Shown: positions 17,249 to 26,332 of the stretch, one piece after another | Layout of the letters: the number at the start of each line of letters is the position of its first letter | How positions within the stretch are numbered: position 1 is the first letter of the stretch | Assembly: GCF_001652915.1 (NCBI RefSeq) | Contig: NZ_BBQI01000130.1 | Span: 1-64,000, forward strand | DNA: 64,000 bases | Origin: Cupriavidus sp. D384 | Lineage (GTDB): Bacteria > Pseudomonadota > Gammaproteobacteria > Burkholderiales > Burkholderiaceae | Direction of reading: 5' to 3' | The notes under the pieces: generated by a model | Databases searched by the model: none | What the model was told of the DNA's origin: nothing | Seen by the model: the letters and a program-made list of their open reading frames with translations, nothing else | Made by a program: the position numbers and the translations under genes

Positions 17249-18880
17249 TTACGTGAACGCGATGCCGCCCTTCGAAGCCTGGCGCTGACCTGCCTGGCCC
17301 CCAGATGCGCGTTGGCCACCACTGCCCGGCAGCTTGAAGAACGCCACCGCATCGGTCAGCAACCTGCCCTGGTCCTCGAGCGACTTTGATGCCACGGCGG
17401 CCTCGTGCACCAGCGACGCGTTCTGCTGTGTGACCTGGTCGATCTGCACGATGGCCTGGTTCACCTGCTCGATGCCACGGTTCTGCTCGGCCGACGCGGC
17501 GGCGATCTCGCCAACGATATGGGTCACGCGCGCCACGGCCTGGGTGACTTCGACCATGGTCTGCCCGGCCTCGCTGGCCAGCGTCGAGCCCGCCTGCACC
17601 TGCGCCACCGAGGCGTCGATCAGTTCCTTGATCTCCTTGGCGGCGTTCGACGAGCGCTGCGCCAGGCTGCGCACTTCGCTGGCCACCACCGCGAAACCAC
17701 GGCCCTGTTCGCCCGCGCGGGCGGCCTCCACCGCCGCGTTGAGCGCCAGGATGTTGGTCTGGAACGCGATGCTCTCGATGATGCCGGTAATCTCGGCGAT
17801 CTTCGACGAACTGGCGCTGATGCCCTCCATCGTATCGACCACGCGGCCTACCGTGCCGCTGCCCTGCTGCGCCACATCGGCGGCATTGCGCGCCAGTTCG
17901 CTGGCCTGGCGGGCGTTCTCGGTGTTGTGGCGTACCGTTGCCGTCAGTTCCTCCATGCTGGCCGCCGTTTCCTCCAGCGACGCCGCCTGCTGCTCGGTGC
18001 GGCTGGACAGGTCCATATTGCCGCTGGCGATCTCGCCGGTTGCCAGCGCGATGCTGCCGCTGCTTTCGCGCACGCGCACGACGGTTTCGGCCAGGCGGTC
18101 GTTCATGTCGCGCAGCGCGGCCAGCAGGCGGCCCGGCTCGTCCTGCGAATCCACTTCGATCTGCATGCCGACCTCGCCCCGGGCCACGGTTCGTGCCACA
18201 TCCACCGCGCGCTGGATCGGGCCGATGATGGCGCGCGTCAGCAGCAGCCCGCCGAAGATGCCGAACGCCACGGCGGCTATTGCCACCACGATCAGGAACA
18301 TGCGTTGGCGCGCGTAGTCGTCTTCGAGGTTGCGGATCATCTCCTGCTGGCGCTCGCGCGTGAAATCGGCATAGTCGCGTGTCGCCTTGACCAGCGCCGC
18401 CAGCAGCGGGCGGCACTCGGCATTCATCTTGGCGATGGCGGCGTCTTTCTTGCCGTCGAGCGCCAGCCCGACGATATCGGTCGCCACGGGCCCGTAGCGC
18501 GATTCGACGCGATCGATCTCGGCTACCCGGTCGCGCGCGTCCTGGCTCACGCCTTCGGCCATGATCATCTGCTTGAGCTTGCCCAGGCGCGCCGCCACAT
18601 CGCTGTGCGCCTTGAGTACCTCGGCCTTTTCCAGGTCGAGATCGGACTGGGTGCTCACCAGCACCAGGTTGCGCGCGGCAATGGCCCGCCGGTCCACGGC
18701 GGTACGCACCTGTGACGCCACTTCGGCCCGGGCGTTGAGCCCGTTGATATAGGCGGCAAAGCCGTCGGTGGACCGGCTCAGCGCGCGTAGCGACAGCCCG
18801 GATACCACCAGCACCACCAACGCCAGCGTGCCAAACCCCGCAAGGAGCTTGGTCTTGATCGAAAGGTCTTTGAATTTCAC
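17249..18880 (-). CDS. Methyl-accepting chemotaxis protein
   Basis: A 543-residue transmembrane chemoreceptor. TM1 spans about residues 12-32. A four-helix-bundle periplasmic sensor follows (about 33-190), then TM2 (about 193-215), a HAMP domain (about 215-268) and a signalling domain (about 280-510) with the conserved hairpin AFQTNILALNAAVEAARAGE. The sensor is of the 4HB_MCP type, whose ligand cannot be predicted from sequence. There is no C-terminal NWETF-like pentapeptide for CheR/CheB docking. It stands alone, convergent with tssA, without che genes nearby. Confidence 0.95.
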   Translation of the reverse strand: MKFKDLSIKTKLLAGFGTLALVVLVVSGLSLRALSRSTDGFAAYINGLNARAEVASQVRTAVDRRAIAARNLVLVSTQSDLDLEKAEVLKAHSDVAARLGKLKQMIMAEGVSQDARDRVAEIDRVESRYGPVATDIVGLALDGKKDAAIAKMNAECRPLLAALVKATRDYADFTRERQQEMIRNLEDDYARQRMFLIVVAIAAVAFGIFGGLLLTRAIIGPIQRAVDVARTVARGEVGMQIEVDSQDEPGRLLAALRDMNDRLAETVVRVRESSGSIALATGEIASGNMDLSSRTEQQAASLEETAASMEELTATVRHNTENARQASELARNAADVAQQGSGTVGRVVDTMEGISASSSKIAEITGIIESIAFQTNILALNAAVEAARAGEQGRGFAVVASEVRSLAQRSSNAAKEIKELIDASVAQVQAGSTLASEAGQTMVEVTQAVARVTHIVGEIAAASAEQNRGIEQVNQAIVQIDQVTQQNASLVHEAAVASKSLEDQGRLLTDAVAFFKLPGSGGQRASGGQAGQRQASKGGIAFT

Positions 18881-19246
18881 GGTCCTTCTCCCTCTATTCC
18901 CGATTCAGTGGCCCAACGGCAGGCCTAAGACGATTGAAGCCATGGCGTGCGCCATGGCCGACATCGCTGAGAGAACCCGTTCTTTTTGGTCCTGGCGGGC
19001 GTCGTGGCGCCGCGCTCTGTTTAATGTCTGATTTGTCTGGCTAACGGCAGACATGGCATCGATTGACCCCTACGCGAGGAGGGGTTGAGGGGTAAATCGC
19101 ATCGGTGTTTTCACTCAGGCAACGGATTGCATACCGCATTGCATCAATAAATTGCATTTCACATGCATCTTTCCTAGAATCGATTCCGTCACACCGCACG
19201 TTTCCTCACGTCTTCGCACGCCTTCCACGCTTTCGCGCTCTTCACC
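18881..19246. other. Intergenic region between chemoreceptor and nnrS
   Basis: 366 bases with no credible coding sequence, containing the divergent promoters of the chemoreceptor and nnrS. Besides the NsrR-like operator listed below, it holds a 9-bp inverted repeat GCCATGGCG/CGCCATGGC with a 2-base spacer at 18939-18958, about 60 bases upstream of the chemoreceptor start. Confidence 0.6.
19149..19180 (+). promoter_or_regulatory. nnrS promoter with NsrR-type operator
   Basis: Positions 19149-19171 form a hyphenated palindrome with half-sites ATTGCATTT and ATGCATCTT. It matches the known NsrR consensus (AAGATGYATTT dyad) at about 20 of 23 positions. A promoter overlaps it: -35 TTGCAT (19152-19157), a 17-base spacer and -10 TAGAAT (19175-19180). 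NsrR is a nitric-oxide-sensing [Fe-S] repressor, so binding here would block transcription until NO is present. That fits the nnrS product. Confidence 0.75.
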
Positions 19247-20449
19247 ATGTCCGTCCTGCTGCAGATATCCCCCCCTTCGCGCACGCCGACCTATCGCGGC
19301 CTGCCCATCCTGGCCCTCGGTTTCCGCCCGTTCTACCTGCTGGCTGCAGCCTTTGGCGCCGCGGCCATGGCCGCCTGGGTGGCGATGTATCTGGGCTGGT
19401 GGATACCGGCCACGCAACCGTGGCTGGGCAGCATGGCGTGGCACGCACACGAGATGGTCTTCGGCTTTTCGGCCGCCGTCGTGGTGGGTTTCCTGTTCAC
19501 GGCGGGCAAGAACTGGACTGGCCTGCAGACCCCCCAGGGGGCATGGCTGGGCGCGCTGGCAGGTGTGTGGGCGCTGGCCCGCGTGCTGATGTGGACCGGG
19601 CCAGCGTGGGCGGCCATTGCGGCCGATGTCGCCTTCCTGCCCCTGTGCAGCATGAGCTTCTACAGCATCCTGCGCCGCGCCAGGAGCCAGCGAAACTATG
19701 GCCTGGCGATTGCGCTCGGCATCATGGGGGCGCTCAATATCGGCTTTCATGCTGCCCTGCAGGCTGGCCGCATCGACTGGGCGCTGCATGCGGCCGAAGC
19801 TGCCACCGGGCTCGTCGCCATTTTCGTGACGGTAATCGGCGGCCGCGTGATTCCGATGTTCACCGCCAACGCCATTCCGGGCGTGCGCATCCGCCGCTGG
19901 CAGACGGTGGAACGCAGCGTGATCGCACTGACGCTGCTGGCAACGGTTGCCGCCGCGCTGCAGGCACCCGCGTGGCTGACCGGCGTGCTGGCACTGGGTG
20001 CCGCGGTCGCCCATGGCGTGCGCCTGTATGGCTGGGATTCGCATCGCACGCTGCGCAAGCCCATCGTCAGCATCCTGCACGCGGCGTATGCCTTCCTGCC
20101 GGTCGGCTTCGTGCTGATTGCCGCGGCAGCGGCCGGCTGGCTCGACCGTTCCACGGCGCTCCACGCGCTGACTGTGGGCGTGATCGGCTGCGCCATTATT
20201 GCGATGGTCACCCGTACCGCGCTCGGTCATACGGGACGCCGGCTGGAAACCGGCCGCATGGAGCACCTGGCCTATCTGTTCATGGTGCTGGCCGCCGTGG
20301 TGCGCGTGGCCGGCCCGCTCGCGCTGCCGGACTTCAAGCCGCAGGCCATCGCGCTGGCTGGCGCCCTGTGGGTGCTGTCGCTGGTGCTTTACCTGATCAA
20401 GTACACCCCGTTCCTGGCCCGCCCCCGACTGGATGGCAAGGAGGGCTGA
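19247..20449 (+). CDS. nnrS: NnrS family membrane protein (nitric oxide response)
   Basis: A 400-residue protein with about 12 membrane segments and the NnrS signatures FRPFYLLAA, WHAHEMVFGF, FTAGKNWTG and VIGGRVIPMFTANA. NnrS proteins are haem/copper-containing membrane proteins that protect metabolism from nitric oxide. The conserved His of WHAHEM is present. It is monocistronic or co-transcribed with the following secreted protein; an NsrR-type operator covers its promoter. The ATG at 19247 lies at the first conserved residues. Confidence 0.95.
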   Translation: MSVLLQISPPSRTPTYRGLPILALGFRPFYLLAAAFGAAAMAAWVAMYLGWWIPATQPWLGSMAWHAHEMVFGFSAAVVVGFLFTAGKNWTGLQTPQGAWLGALAGVWALARVLMWTGPAWAAIAADVAFLPLCSMSFYSILRRARSQRNYGLAIALGIMGALNIGFHAALQAGRIDWALHAAEAATGLVAIFVTVIGGRVIPMFTANAIPGVRIRRWQTVERSVIALTLLATVAAALQAPAWLTGVLALGAAVAHGVRLYGWDSHRTLRKPIVSILHAAYAFLPVGFVLIAAAAAGWLDRSTALHALTVGVIGCAIIAMVTRTALGHTGRRLETGRMEHLAYLFMVLAAVVRVAGPLALPDFKPQAIALAGALWVLSLVLYLIKYTPFLARPRLDGKEG

Positions 20450-20586
20450 TACCAAGTCTCCCGGGCGCAACCCCACGTTGCGGTTTCAGTTTGTTGTGAT
20501 ACGATGACCTACAACTGATCGCGTCAATGACTCGCGACGGTTGCCTCATCGACCACCCTCGCAATACAGAACAAACGGGAGACATC

Positions 20587-21030
20587 ATGCGTAAATTCAC
20601 CGCGGCGCTGGGCGCCGCCATTCTGCTGGGCATTGCCACCGCGCCGGTACTGGCGCAGCCGGCCGACAGCCAGGCCGTCACGTCCGCCGCCGAAAAACTG
20701 CGCGTTGCCATGGTCGATCCGGATCAGGCAACGCTGTCGGGCCTGGTGGGTGAATCACTGAGCTATGGACATTCGGGCGGGCGGATCGACACCAAGACCA
20801 GCTTTATCGGTGACCTGCTCGACAAGAAGTCGGACTTCGTCAGCATCAGCATTACCGACCAGACGGTGCATGTGTCGGGCGATGTCGCGGTAATCCGCCA
20901 CACGCTGTCCGGTGAAACGCTCGACAATGGCAAGCAGGGTACCGTGCTGCTCAAGGTGCTGCAGGTGTGGCAGAAGCAGGGCGGGCACTGGAAGCTGATT
21001 GCCCGCCAGGCGGTGAAGGCGGCTGCCTGA
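20587..21030 (+). CDS. Secreted NTF2-like (DUF4440/SnoaL-type) protein
   Basis: A 147-residue protein with a cleavable signal peptide ending VLAQ (about residue 24). The rest has the cone-like NTF2 fold pattern: AAEKLRVAMVDPD, LSYGHSGG, then strands VSISITDQTVHVSGDVAVIR and VLQVWQKQGGHWKLIARQ at the end. Such proteins are small periplasmic binding or enzymatic scaffolds. No specific function can be inferred. The start at 20587 has GGGAGA 6 bases upstream. It is followed by a strong terminator. Confidence 0.8.
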   Translation: MRKFTAALGAAILLGIATAPVLAQPADSQAVTSAAEKLRVAMVDPDQATLSGLVGESLSYGHSGGRIDTKTSFIGDLLDKKSDFVSISITDQTVHVSGDVAVIRHTLSGETLDNGKQGTVLLKVLQVWQKQGGHWKLIARQAVKAAA

Positions 21031-21107
21031 GCCACCACCTGCCTGTCTGCAAGTCCGGACATTGATAGGATGTCTGACATCTTTCGATAGACCCAGATGC
21101 AAATACA

Positions 21108-21140
21108 AAGGGCGCCCCCGCGCGGGTGGCGCCCTTTTTT
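21108..21140 (+). terminator. Rho-independent terminator
   Basis: A GC-rich hairpin with arms AAGGGCGCC and GGCGCCCTT separated by an 11-base loop and followed by a run of six T. It lies 78 bases after the NTF2-like gene. Confidence 0.9.
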
Positions 21141-21296
21141 ATTGCGCGTCGCGCATGGAAATGCGCAAAACGCCGCAGAAACCGTGTGTCAGGGGACTTC
21201 CTGTACCATGTGGGCTCGCATCCTCGGCATCGCCCAAAGCCTTCGCCGCGGCAATGCGCATGCCGTAATTTTCGGGACCATCGGATCATCACCCGC

Positions 21297-21458
21297 GTGA
21301 CTGAACACTCGACCCCATCCAGTCCTTCCCCCCAATCGCCCCCATTGCGTGACGTGCTGGCTTCGCTGCGCGCCGCCACTTCGGCGCAGCATGCCAGGCT
21401 GGACCAGGCGGACCTGCTGGCCCGTGTTCCCGCGTACGCCGACGCGGGCACACGTTAA
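21297..21458 (+). pseudogene. Truncated heme oxygenase (bphO-like) remnant
   Basis: A 53-codon ORF (GTG start 21297, TAA 21456-21458). Its second half reads LRAATSAQHARLDQADLLAR, the N-terminal helix of biliverdin-producing heme oxygenases including the proximal-His region. A complete enzyme would be about 190-200 residues, but the frame stops right after this helix and the next gene begins 15 bases later, with no continuation in other frames. It lies in the same cluster as the phytochrome, the usual place for bphO. I read it as a deletion remnant; a genuine small protein cannot be excluded. Confidence 0.55.
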
Positions 21459-21473
21459 GCCCGCGAGACCACG

Positions 21474-23114
21474 ATGCCAGACGCCGCCGAACAACAGCGC
21501 CCGCAGGAACGTCTGCTTGATACGGCCGCGCTGTTCGACGCCCTGCCCGAGTCCTATCTGGTGCTCAATACGGCGCTCGAAGTCGTGGCCGCCAACGCGC
21601 GATACCTGGCCATGGCGGGCCGCTCGCGTGGCGACGTCCTGGGCAAATCGGTCTTCGACATCAATCCCTCGCTGTCCGAGGCCCAGATGGCGGCGCGCCG
21701 CGAGTGGCTGCTCGCCACGCTCGACAACCTGATGGAAGGCGAGTCGCGGCTGTCGCCGCTGATCCGCTACGACGGCCACCCTGCCGGCAACGGCAACACC
21801 GAGCGCTACTGGCAGGCCAAGGCCACGCGCCTGGACGGCGCATCGGACGCGGCATTCGTGCTGCAGGTCATGGATGTGACCGACCAGATCGTCAAGACCG
21901 AACAGACCCGCCGCGAGCACGCCAAGCTGCGTTCGCAGGCGCGGCTGCGCCAGGTGCTGGTGGAAGAAGCCAACGCGGCGCTGCAAACGCACCGCAAGCA
22001 GCTGGAAGAACTGCTCTCGTTTGCCAAGGTTGGCGCGTGGGAACTCGACGTCGCCACCGGCTTCATGGCCTGTACCGACCAGTGCAAGGCCAACATGGGG
22101 CTGCAACCGGACGACGCCATCGACGAAGCGCGGGTCTTTGGCGAGCTGATGCATGTCGACGACCGCGACATGGTACGCGCAGCCATGGCCGAGGCCATCG
22201 CAAGCCGCGCGCATTTCGAGGTGGAGTACCGCGTGGTCTGGCAGGACGGCGCCATGCGCTGGCTGATGTCACGCGGCGCCGCGCGCTACCTTGAGGACGG
22301 CTCGGCGCAGTCGCTGATCGGCTTCACGATCGACATTACGGCACGCAAGGCATCGGAGCTGCACTACCAGGCAGTGGCCCAGGAAGAACAGCGCGCCCGC
22401 AAAATCAGCGAACGGGGCGCCCGCGCCATGGACCATTTCGTGGCGGCAGTCAGCCATGAACTGCGGTCGCCGCTGCACGCCATTCTCTGGTGGACCACGC
22501 TGCTGGAGCGCGGCACCGATCCGGCCCATGTGCGGCGCGCAGCCGAAGTCATCGAACGCAATACCCGCCAGCTGGCCCGCATGGTCGACGACCTGCTCGA
22601 CAGCGGCGCCATCGCGACCGGCAAGCTGTCGGTGGACCTGCGCGTGCTGGACATGGCCGCGCTGGCCACTACCGTGGCAGAGGATCTGCGGCTCGACGCC
22701 GAATCACGCAACGTGACACTGATCGTCGCGCCGGCACTGCCCTGCCTGGTGATGGCCGATGAACACCGGCTCAAGCAGGTGGTGCTGAACCTGCTGACCA
22801 ATGCGCTGAAGTTCGCGGAGCGTGGCACGGTGGAACTGGCCGTTGCCTCGGACGGCGCAGATGTCGTGCTGTCTGTGCGGGATTCCGGCGTGGGCATCGC
22901 GCCCGAGGCGCTGGAGCGCATCTTCGAGCGGTTCGAGCAGGCGCACCGCGAACACGCCAATCGCGCGCCGGGGCTGGGGCTGGGCCTGTGGATGGTCAAG
23001 AACCTGGTGCTGATGCACAACGGCAGCGTCACCGCCCACAGCGACGGACTAGGCAAGGGATCGATGTTCCGCGTGCAACTGCCGCTGGCCCGGCTGGCCG
23101 GCGGCGCGCGCTAG
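21474..23114 (+). CDS. Soluble PAS-domain sensor histidine kinase
   Basis: A 546-residue kinase without membrane segments. PAS domain 1 covers about 10-130 (ALPESYLVLNTALEVVAANARY) and a coiled linker about 140-180. PAS domain 2 covers about 180-295 (FAKVGAWELDVATGF). HisKA follows with phospho-acceptor His328 in VSHELRSPLHAI, then a HATPase with N-box NLLTNALKF, DSGVGI and GLGLGLWMVKNL. It probably phosphorylates the single-domain regulator encoded convergently at 23127-23564 or one elsewhere. Its PAS domains suggest redox or small-ligand sensing. It sits between the heme-oxygenase remnant and the phytochrome genes. Confidence 0.9.
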   Translation: MPDAAEQQRPQERLLDTAALFDALPESYLVLNTALEVVAANARYLAMAGRSRGDVLGKSVFDINPSLSEAQMAARREWLLATLDNLMEGESRLSPLIRYDGHPAGNGNTERYWQAKATRLDGASDAAFVLQVMDVTDQIVKTEQTRREHAKLRSQARLRQVLVEEANAALQTHRKQLEELLSFAKVGAWELDVATGFMACTDQCKANMGLQPDDAIDEARVFGELMHVDDRDMVRAAMAEAIASRAHFEVEYRVVWQDGAMRWLMSRGAARYLEDGSAQSLIGFTIDITARKASELHYQAVAQEEQRARKISERGARAMDHFVAAVSHELRSPLHAILWWTTLLERGTDPAHVRRAAEVIERNTRQLARMVDDLLDSGAIATGKLSVDLRVLDMAALATTVAEDLRLDAESRNVTLIVAPALPCLVMADEHRLKQVVLNLLTNALKFAERGTVELAVASDGADVVLSVRDSGVGIAPEALERIFERFEQAHREHANRAPGLGLGLWMVKNLVLMHNGSVTAHSDGLGKGSMFRVQLPLARLAGGAR

Positions 23115-23126
23115 CCCGCTTCGCAG

Positions 23127-23564
23127 CTAGCGCGAATACGGGGGCGGTTCGTTCAGCACCGCCCAGAACACGCCCAGGTCGTTGATGGCGTCCATGAAAT
23201 CGTCGAACTCGACCGGCTTCACCACATAGGCATTCACGCCCAGATCGTAGCTCCTGAGCAGGTCGCGTTCCTCGCGCGACGATGTCAGCATCACCACCGG
23301 CACGCGGCGCAGCCGTTCATCGGCACGCACCTCGCGCAACACTTCGTGCCCATCCACCTTCGGCAGCTTCTTGTCCAGCAGGATCACGGCCGGATTCTCT
23401 TCCGGCCGGCTCGCATAGGCGCCTTCGCGGCGCAGGAAGTCGAGTGCCTCGGCCCCGTCGCGCACCGACACCACCGGGTTGGCAAGGCGGGACTTCTGCA
23501 GCGCGATCAGTGTCAGCTCGATGTCGTCAGGATTGTCTTCCACCAGCAGGATCGGCCTCAGCAC
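23127..23564 (-). CDS. Single-domain response regulator (Rcp1-like)
   Basis: A 145-residue receiver-only protein starting VLRPILLVEDNPDDIEL at GTG 23564, with GGAG 7 bases upstream; a longer start at 23588 lacks such a site. It has the acidic pair EDN, the phospho-acceptor Asp in LLDKKLPKVDG, the switch VVMLTSS and the Lys in VVKPVEF. It lacks a DNA-binding output domain. Regulators of this Rcp1 type are the usual partners of phytochrome kinases. The gene overlaps the 3' end of bphP by 38 bases, so the two are co-transcribed and probably coupled. Confidence 0.92.
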   Translation of the reverse strand: MLRPILLVEDNPDDIELTLIALQKSRLANPVVSVRDGAEALDFLRREGAYASRPEENPAVILLDKKLPKVDGHEVLREVRADERLRRVPVVMLTSSREERDLLRSYDLGVNAYVVKPVEFDDFMDAINDLGVFWAVLNEPPPYSR

Positions 23565-25986
23565 GCTCGTTCTCCAGGTTTCTTGCATCTTTCAACACCG
23601 GCCGGTAAGGCTGGCCCGACGACACGGCCGCCAGCCGGGCTGCCGCCTCCGCGGCCGTTTCATTGACGCCGGCCGTGCCCTCGGGCACGAATTCGCGCGG
23701 CAGCGAAAACCAGATCGTGGCCCCGCGATCGATCTCGCCTTCCGCCCACGCCTTGCCGCCATGACGCTCGACAATGCGCCGCACGCTTGCCAGCCCGATG
23801 CCGGTGCCGGGAAACTCCTCCACGCGGTGCAGGCGCTGGAACACCCCGAACAGCTTGTCGGCATAGCGCATGTCGAAGCCTACGCCATTGTCGCGCACGA
23901 AGAACAGATCCTGGCCTTCGAATTCCTTGTCGCCGGCCATCGTCCCCACCTCGACCATCCCGGCCGGCCCCTCCGCATCGGCGCCACGCGTGCCTGTGAA
24001 TTTTATGGCGTTGGCAACCAGGTTTCGCAGCACCACATCCATCAGCACCGGGTCAGCCGTGACCTCGCCCAGCGCACCCACCTTGAATTCCAGGCGCCGC
24101 GTGCCAAGATCTTTCGATTCCTCGGCCAGCAGGCGCTCGGCCAGCGCCCGCAGATCCACCCGTTGCGGACGCAGCGCGGCACGGCCCATCTGCGAGAACG
24201 CCAGCAGGTCGTCCACGAGCTTGCCGCCGAAACGGGCCTGCGCAATGATGCGCTCGACAAAATGGCGGCCACGATCCGACAGCCGGCTCTGCTCCATCTC
24301 GCGCAGCAGATCGGCAAACCCGACGATATGGCGCAGCGGCGCACGCAGGTCGTGCGACACCGAATACGAGAAGCCTTCGAGTTCGCGGTTGACGCGTCCC
24401 AGCTCCAGCGCCAGGTGCGCCAGTTCCTCGGCGCGCCGCAACACGATACCCAGCAACGCGCCGCGAAACTCCGTGGCAATCTCCAGCTCGGCCGCCCGCC
24501 ATGGATCGCACCGGCCGCGCACCGTCTGCGTCCAGACCTCGAAGCTCTCGCGCGGCGACAGCGACGCCGACAGCCCCGCCAGCTTGGCGCGCGGGTCACC
24601 GGCCCAGCGGATGGTGCGCACCACCTCGGCCCGGAACCAGATCACATAGTTGCGAAACAGGCGCGACAGCGGCACCACCAGCATGCCGGCCGCCTCCGGC
24701 CCCACGCCCTGCGCGGCGGCATCGGTCCATTCCGCGGCCAGGTTGTCGGTGGCATGGACGTCATCGCCACGTGTGTCGAGCCACGCCAGCAGACGTTCGA
24801 TGACGTCGTCGGCCGGGGCGTCGCCGATCCGGACGATGCGTCCTTCGAACACTGCCGCCGCCCCCGTGGCCCCCACCAGCGCCAGCAGGTCGTCGGCATC
24901 GCCCGCGAGGGCCTCGATGAAATCGTCTGTATTGGCCATCGACGCCAGCAGGCCGGTCTGGCGGCGACGCAGCGCCAGCCGGTGGCTGGCCTCGGCGTGG
25001 TCCTCCTTGGCCTCCACCTGCAGCGACAATACCTGCGCAATGTGCTCGCACGCGGTGCGCACCTCGAACGACGGCACGCGCGCCGTGGCGTGATGGCAGG
25101 AAATCAGGCCCCATAGCCGGCCGCGCACGACGATCGACATCGACATCGATGCCCACGTGCCCATGTTCTTCATGTACTGCACATGCACCGGCGAAATGCT
25201 GCGCAGCGATGCATAGGTCAGATCGGTGGGCTGGCCCGTGGCGGGATGCAATGCCGGCACCAGCGGCGCTGCTGCGTAGTCGGCATCGGCGATCAGGCGG
25301 ATACGGTTGCGCACGTACAGCGCGCGCGCCTGCGGGGGAATGTCTGTCGCCGGGAACCGCTGCCCAAGGTAGCTGGCGTAGCCGGCATCCATCGACTCGG
25401 CCAGCACGTGGCCGTGCCCCTCGTCATCGAACGCGTACACCATGGTGCGGCCGAAACCGGTGATGCGATGCACTTCCTCGGCCGCCAGGCGCGCCAGCCC
25501 CTGAACGTTGTCCACGTCCTGCAGGCTGTTGATAAAGGTCCTGACCAGCGGATAGATCGAAGCGAAAACATCTGCGGTGCCGCGCGCGGGCTCGAATTCG
25601 ACGATGCGCGCGCCCTGCCAGATATGGACGACGATCGCCAGCGGCGAATACAGCCCGGCCGCCGCGCCGTCGCGCAGGCTGCGCGGGTCCGGCACCGAGC
25701 CGGCATAGAGCGGCATGCCGTCGCCCTTCAGTGTCGCCAGCGCATCGAGCGCCAGCGCGGCACCGTCACCGACCAGCGCCGCCAATGGCAGGCCCAGCAA
25801 CTGATCGGCTTCGCCCAACGCCTTGCCGGCCAGCAGCGCCGTGTTCGCGCTGGCCTGCACGACGTGTCCCGCGTCGTCGACGCTGACCAGGAAGCCGTGC
25901 GGCTGGATGCCGCCGGGAATATGAATCGCTTCTTTGGCGCAATCCCCGGCCGGTGTCGCAGCCGTGGATGTGGGGTGGTGAACCAT
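23527..25986 (-). CDS. bphP: Bacteriophytochrome histidine kinase BphP
   Basis: An 819-residue red/far-red photoreceptor kinase. The PAS domain (about 15-115) begins with the biliverdin-attachment Cys16 in DCAKEAIHIPGGIQPHG. The GAF domain (about 130-300) has GFGRTMVYAF and the variant motif PATDIP. The PHY domain covers about 315-495. HisKA has SVSHDLRAPLRHI and a HATPase domain follows (about 620-730). The start at 25986 is preceded by GGAG, and longer readings are rejected. Biliverdin is made by heme oxygenase, which is only a remnant at this locus (21297-21458), so the chromophore would have to come from another gene. The phytochrome itself looks intact. Confidence 0.95.
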   Translation of the reverse strand: MVHHPTSTAATPAGDCAKEAIHIPGGIQPHGFLVSVDDAGHVVQASANTALLAGKALGEADQLLGLPLAALVGDGAALALDALATLKGDGMPLYAGSVPDPRSLRDGAAAGLYSPLAIVVHIWQGARIVEFEPARGTADVFASIYPLVRTFINSLQDVDNVQGLARLAAEEVHRITGFGRTMVYAFDDEGHGHVLAESMDAGYASYLGQRFPATDIPPQARALYVRNRIRLIADADYAAAPLVPALHPATGQPTDLTYASLRSISPVHVQYMKNMGTWASMSMSIVVRGRLWGLISCHHATARVPSFEVRTACEHIAQVLSLQVEAKEDHAEASHRLALRRRQTGLLASMANTDDFIEALAGDADDLLALVGATGAAAVFEGRIVRIGDAPADDVIERLLAWLDTRGDDVHATDNLAAEWTDAAAQGVGPEAAGMLVVPLSRLFRNYVIWFRAEVVRTIRWAGDPRAKLAGLSASLSPRESFEVWTQTVRGRCDPWRAAELEIATEFRGALLGIVLRRAEELAHLALELGRVNRELEGFSYSVSHDLRAPLRHIVGFADLLREMEQSRLSDRGRHFVERIIAQARFGGKLVDDLLAFSQMGRAALRPQRVDLRALAERLLAEESKDLGTRRLEFKVGALGEVTADPVLMDVVLRNLVANAIKFTGTRGADAEGPAGMVEVGTMAGDKEFEGQDLFFVRDNGVGFDMRYADKLFGVFQRLHRVEEFPGTGIGLASVRRIVERHGGKAWAEGEIDRGATIWFSLPREFVPEGTAGVNETAAEAAARLAAVSSGQPYRPVLKDARNLENERAEADPAGGRQS

Positions 25987-26332
25987 GCTTGCTCCGCCAT
26001 GAGGCATGGCGCCGATTGTGGCACAGCAACGGGGCCGTCGCTTGCTTTGTGCGGAATTGACAGCACATTGGCGCGCCATAGGTAAAAACTGCAAGCGCCG
26101 CCGGCGGTGCGCGGCGCTGGCCTTGGTCCGCCTGGCTACCCGCAAGCGGGGGGACTGGGCGTGTCCGTTACCCAAGGCCTACGCCGGGATGCTGTCGCGT
26201 TACTCACTGAACGCGTAGCCCCCAGGGGCCCCGGCCCGGCGCCAGTGGCGCGGTGCGTCGCCATTTTTTGTGTACGATACGGGTGACTTTTCTCCTCACT
26301 CGCTGCACCTGCAGCGGGATAACGTCCCCGAA
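25987..26332. other. Intergenic region upstream of bphP
   Basis: 346 bases containing the bphP promoter (minus) and sequence upstream of a small plus-strand ORF. No convincing RNA gene, terminator or operator palindrome was seen. Confidence 0.5.

Noticed and set aside
16962..18416. 484-codon minus-strand frame overlapping tssA and the chemoreceptor
   Set aside because: Gly/Arg/Asp-rich out-of-frame reading of the chemoreceptor; crosses into tssA on the other strand.
23565..23588. Longer start (23588) for the response regulator
   Set aside because: No ribosome site there, whereas GGAG precedes the GTG at 23564, just before the conserved receiver fold.
25987..26175. 63-residue N-terminal extension of BphP
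   Set aside because: Arg-rich, no homology to phytochromes; the ATG at 25986 has GGAG and is followed by the chromophore Cys at the usual distance.
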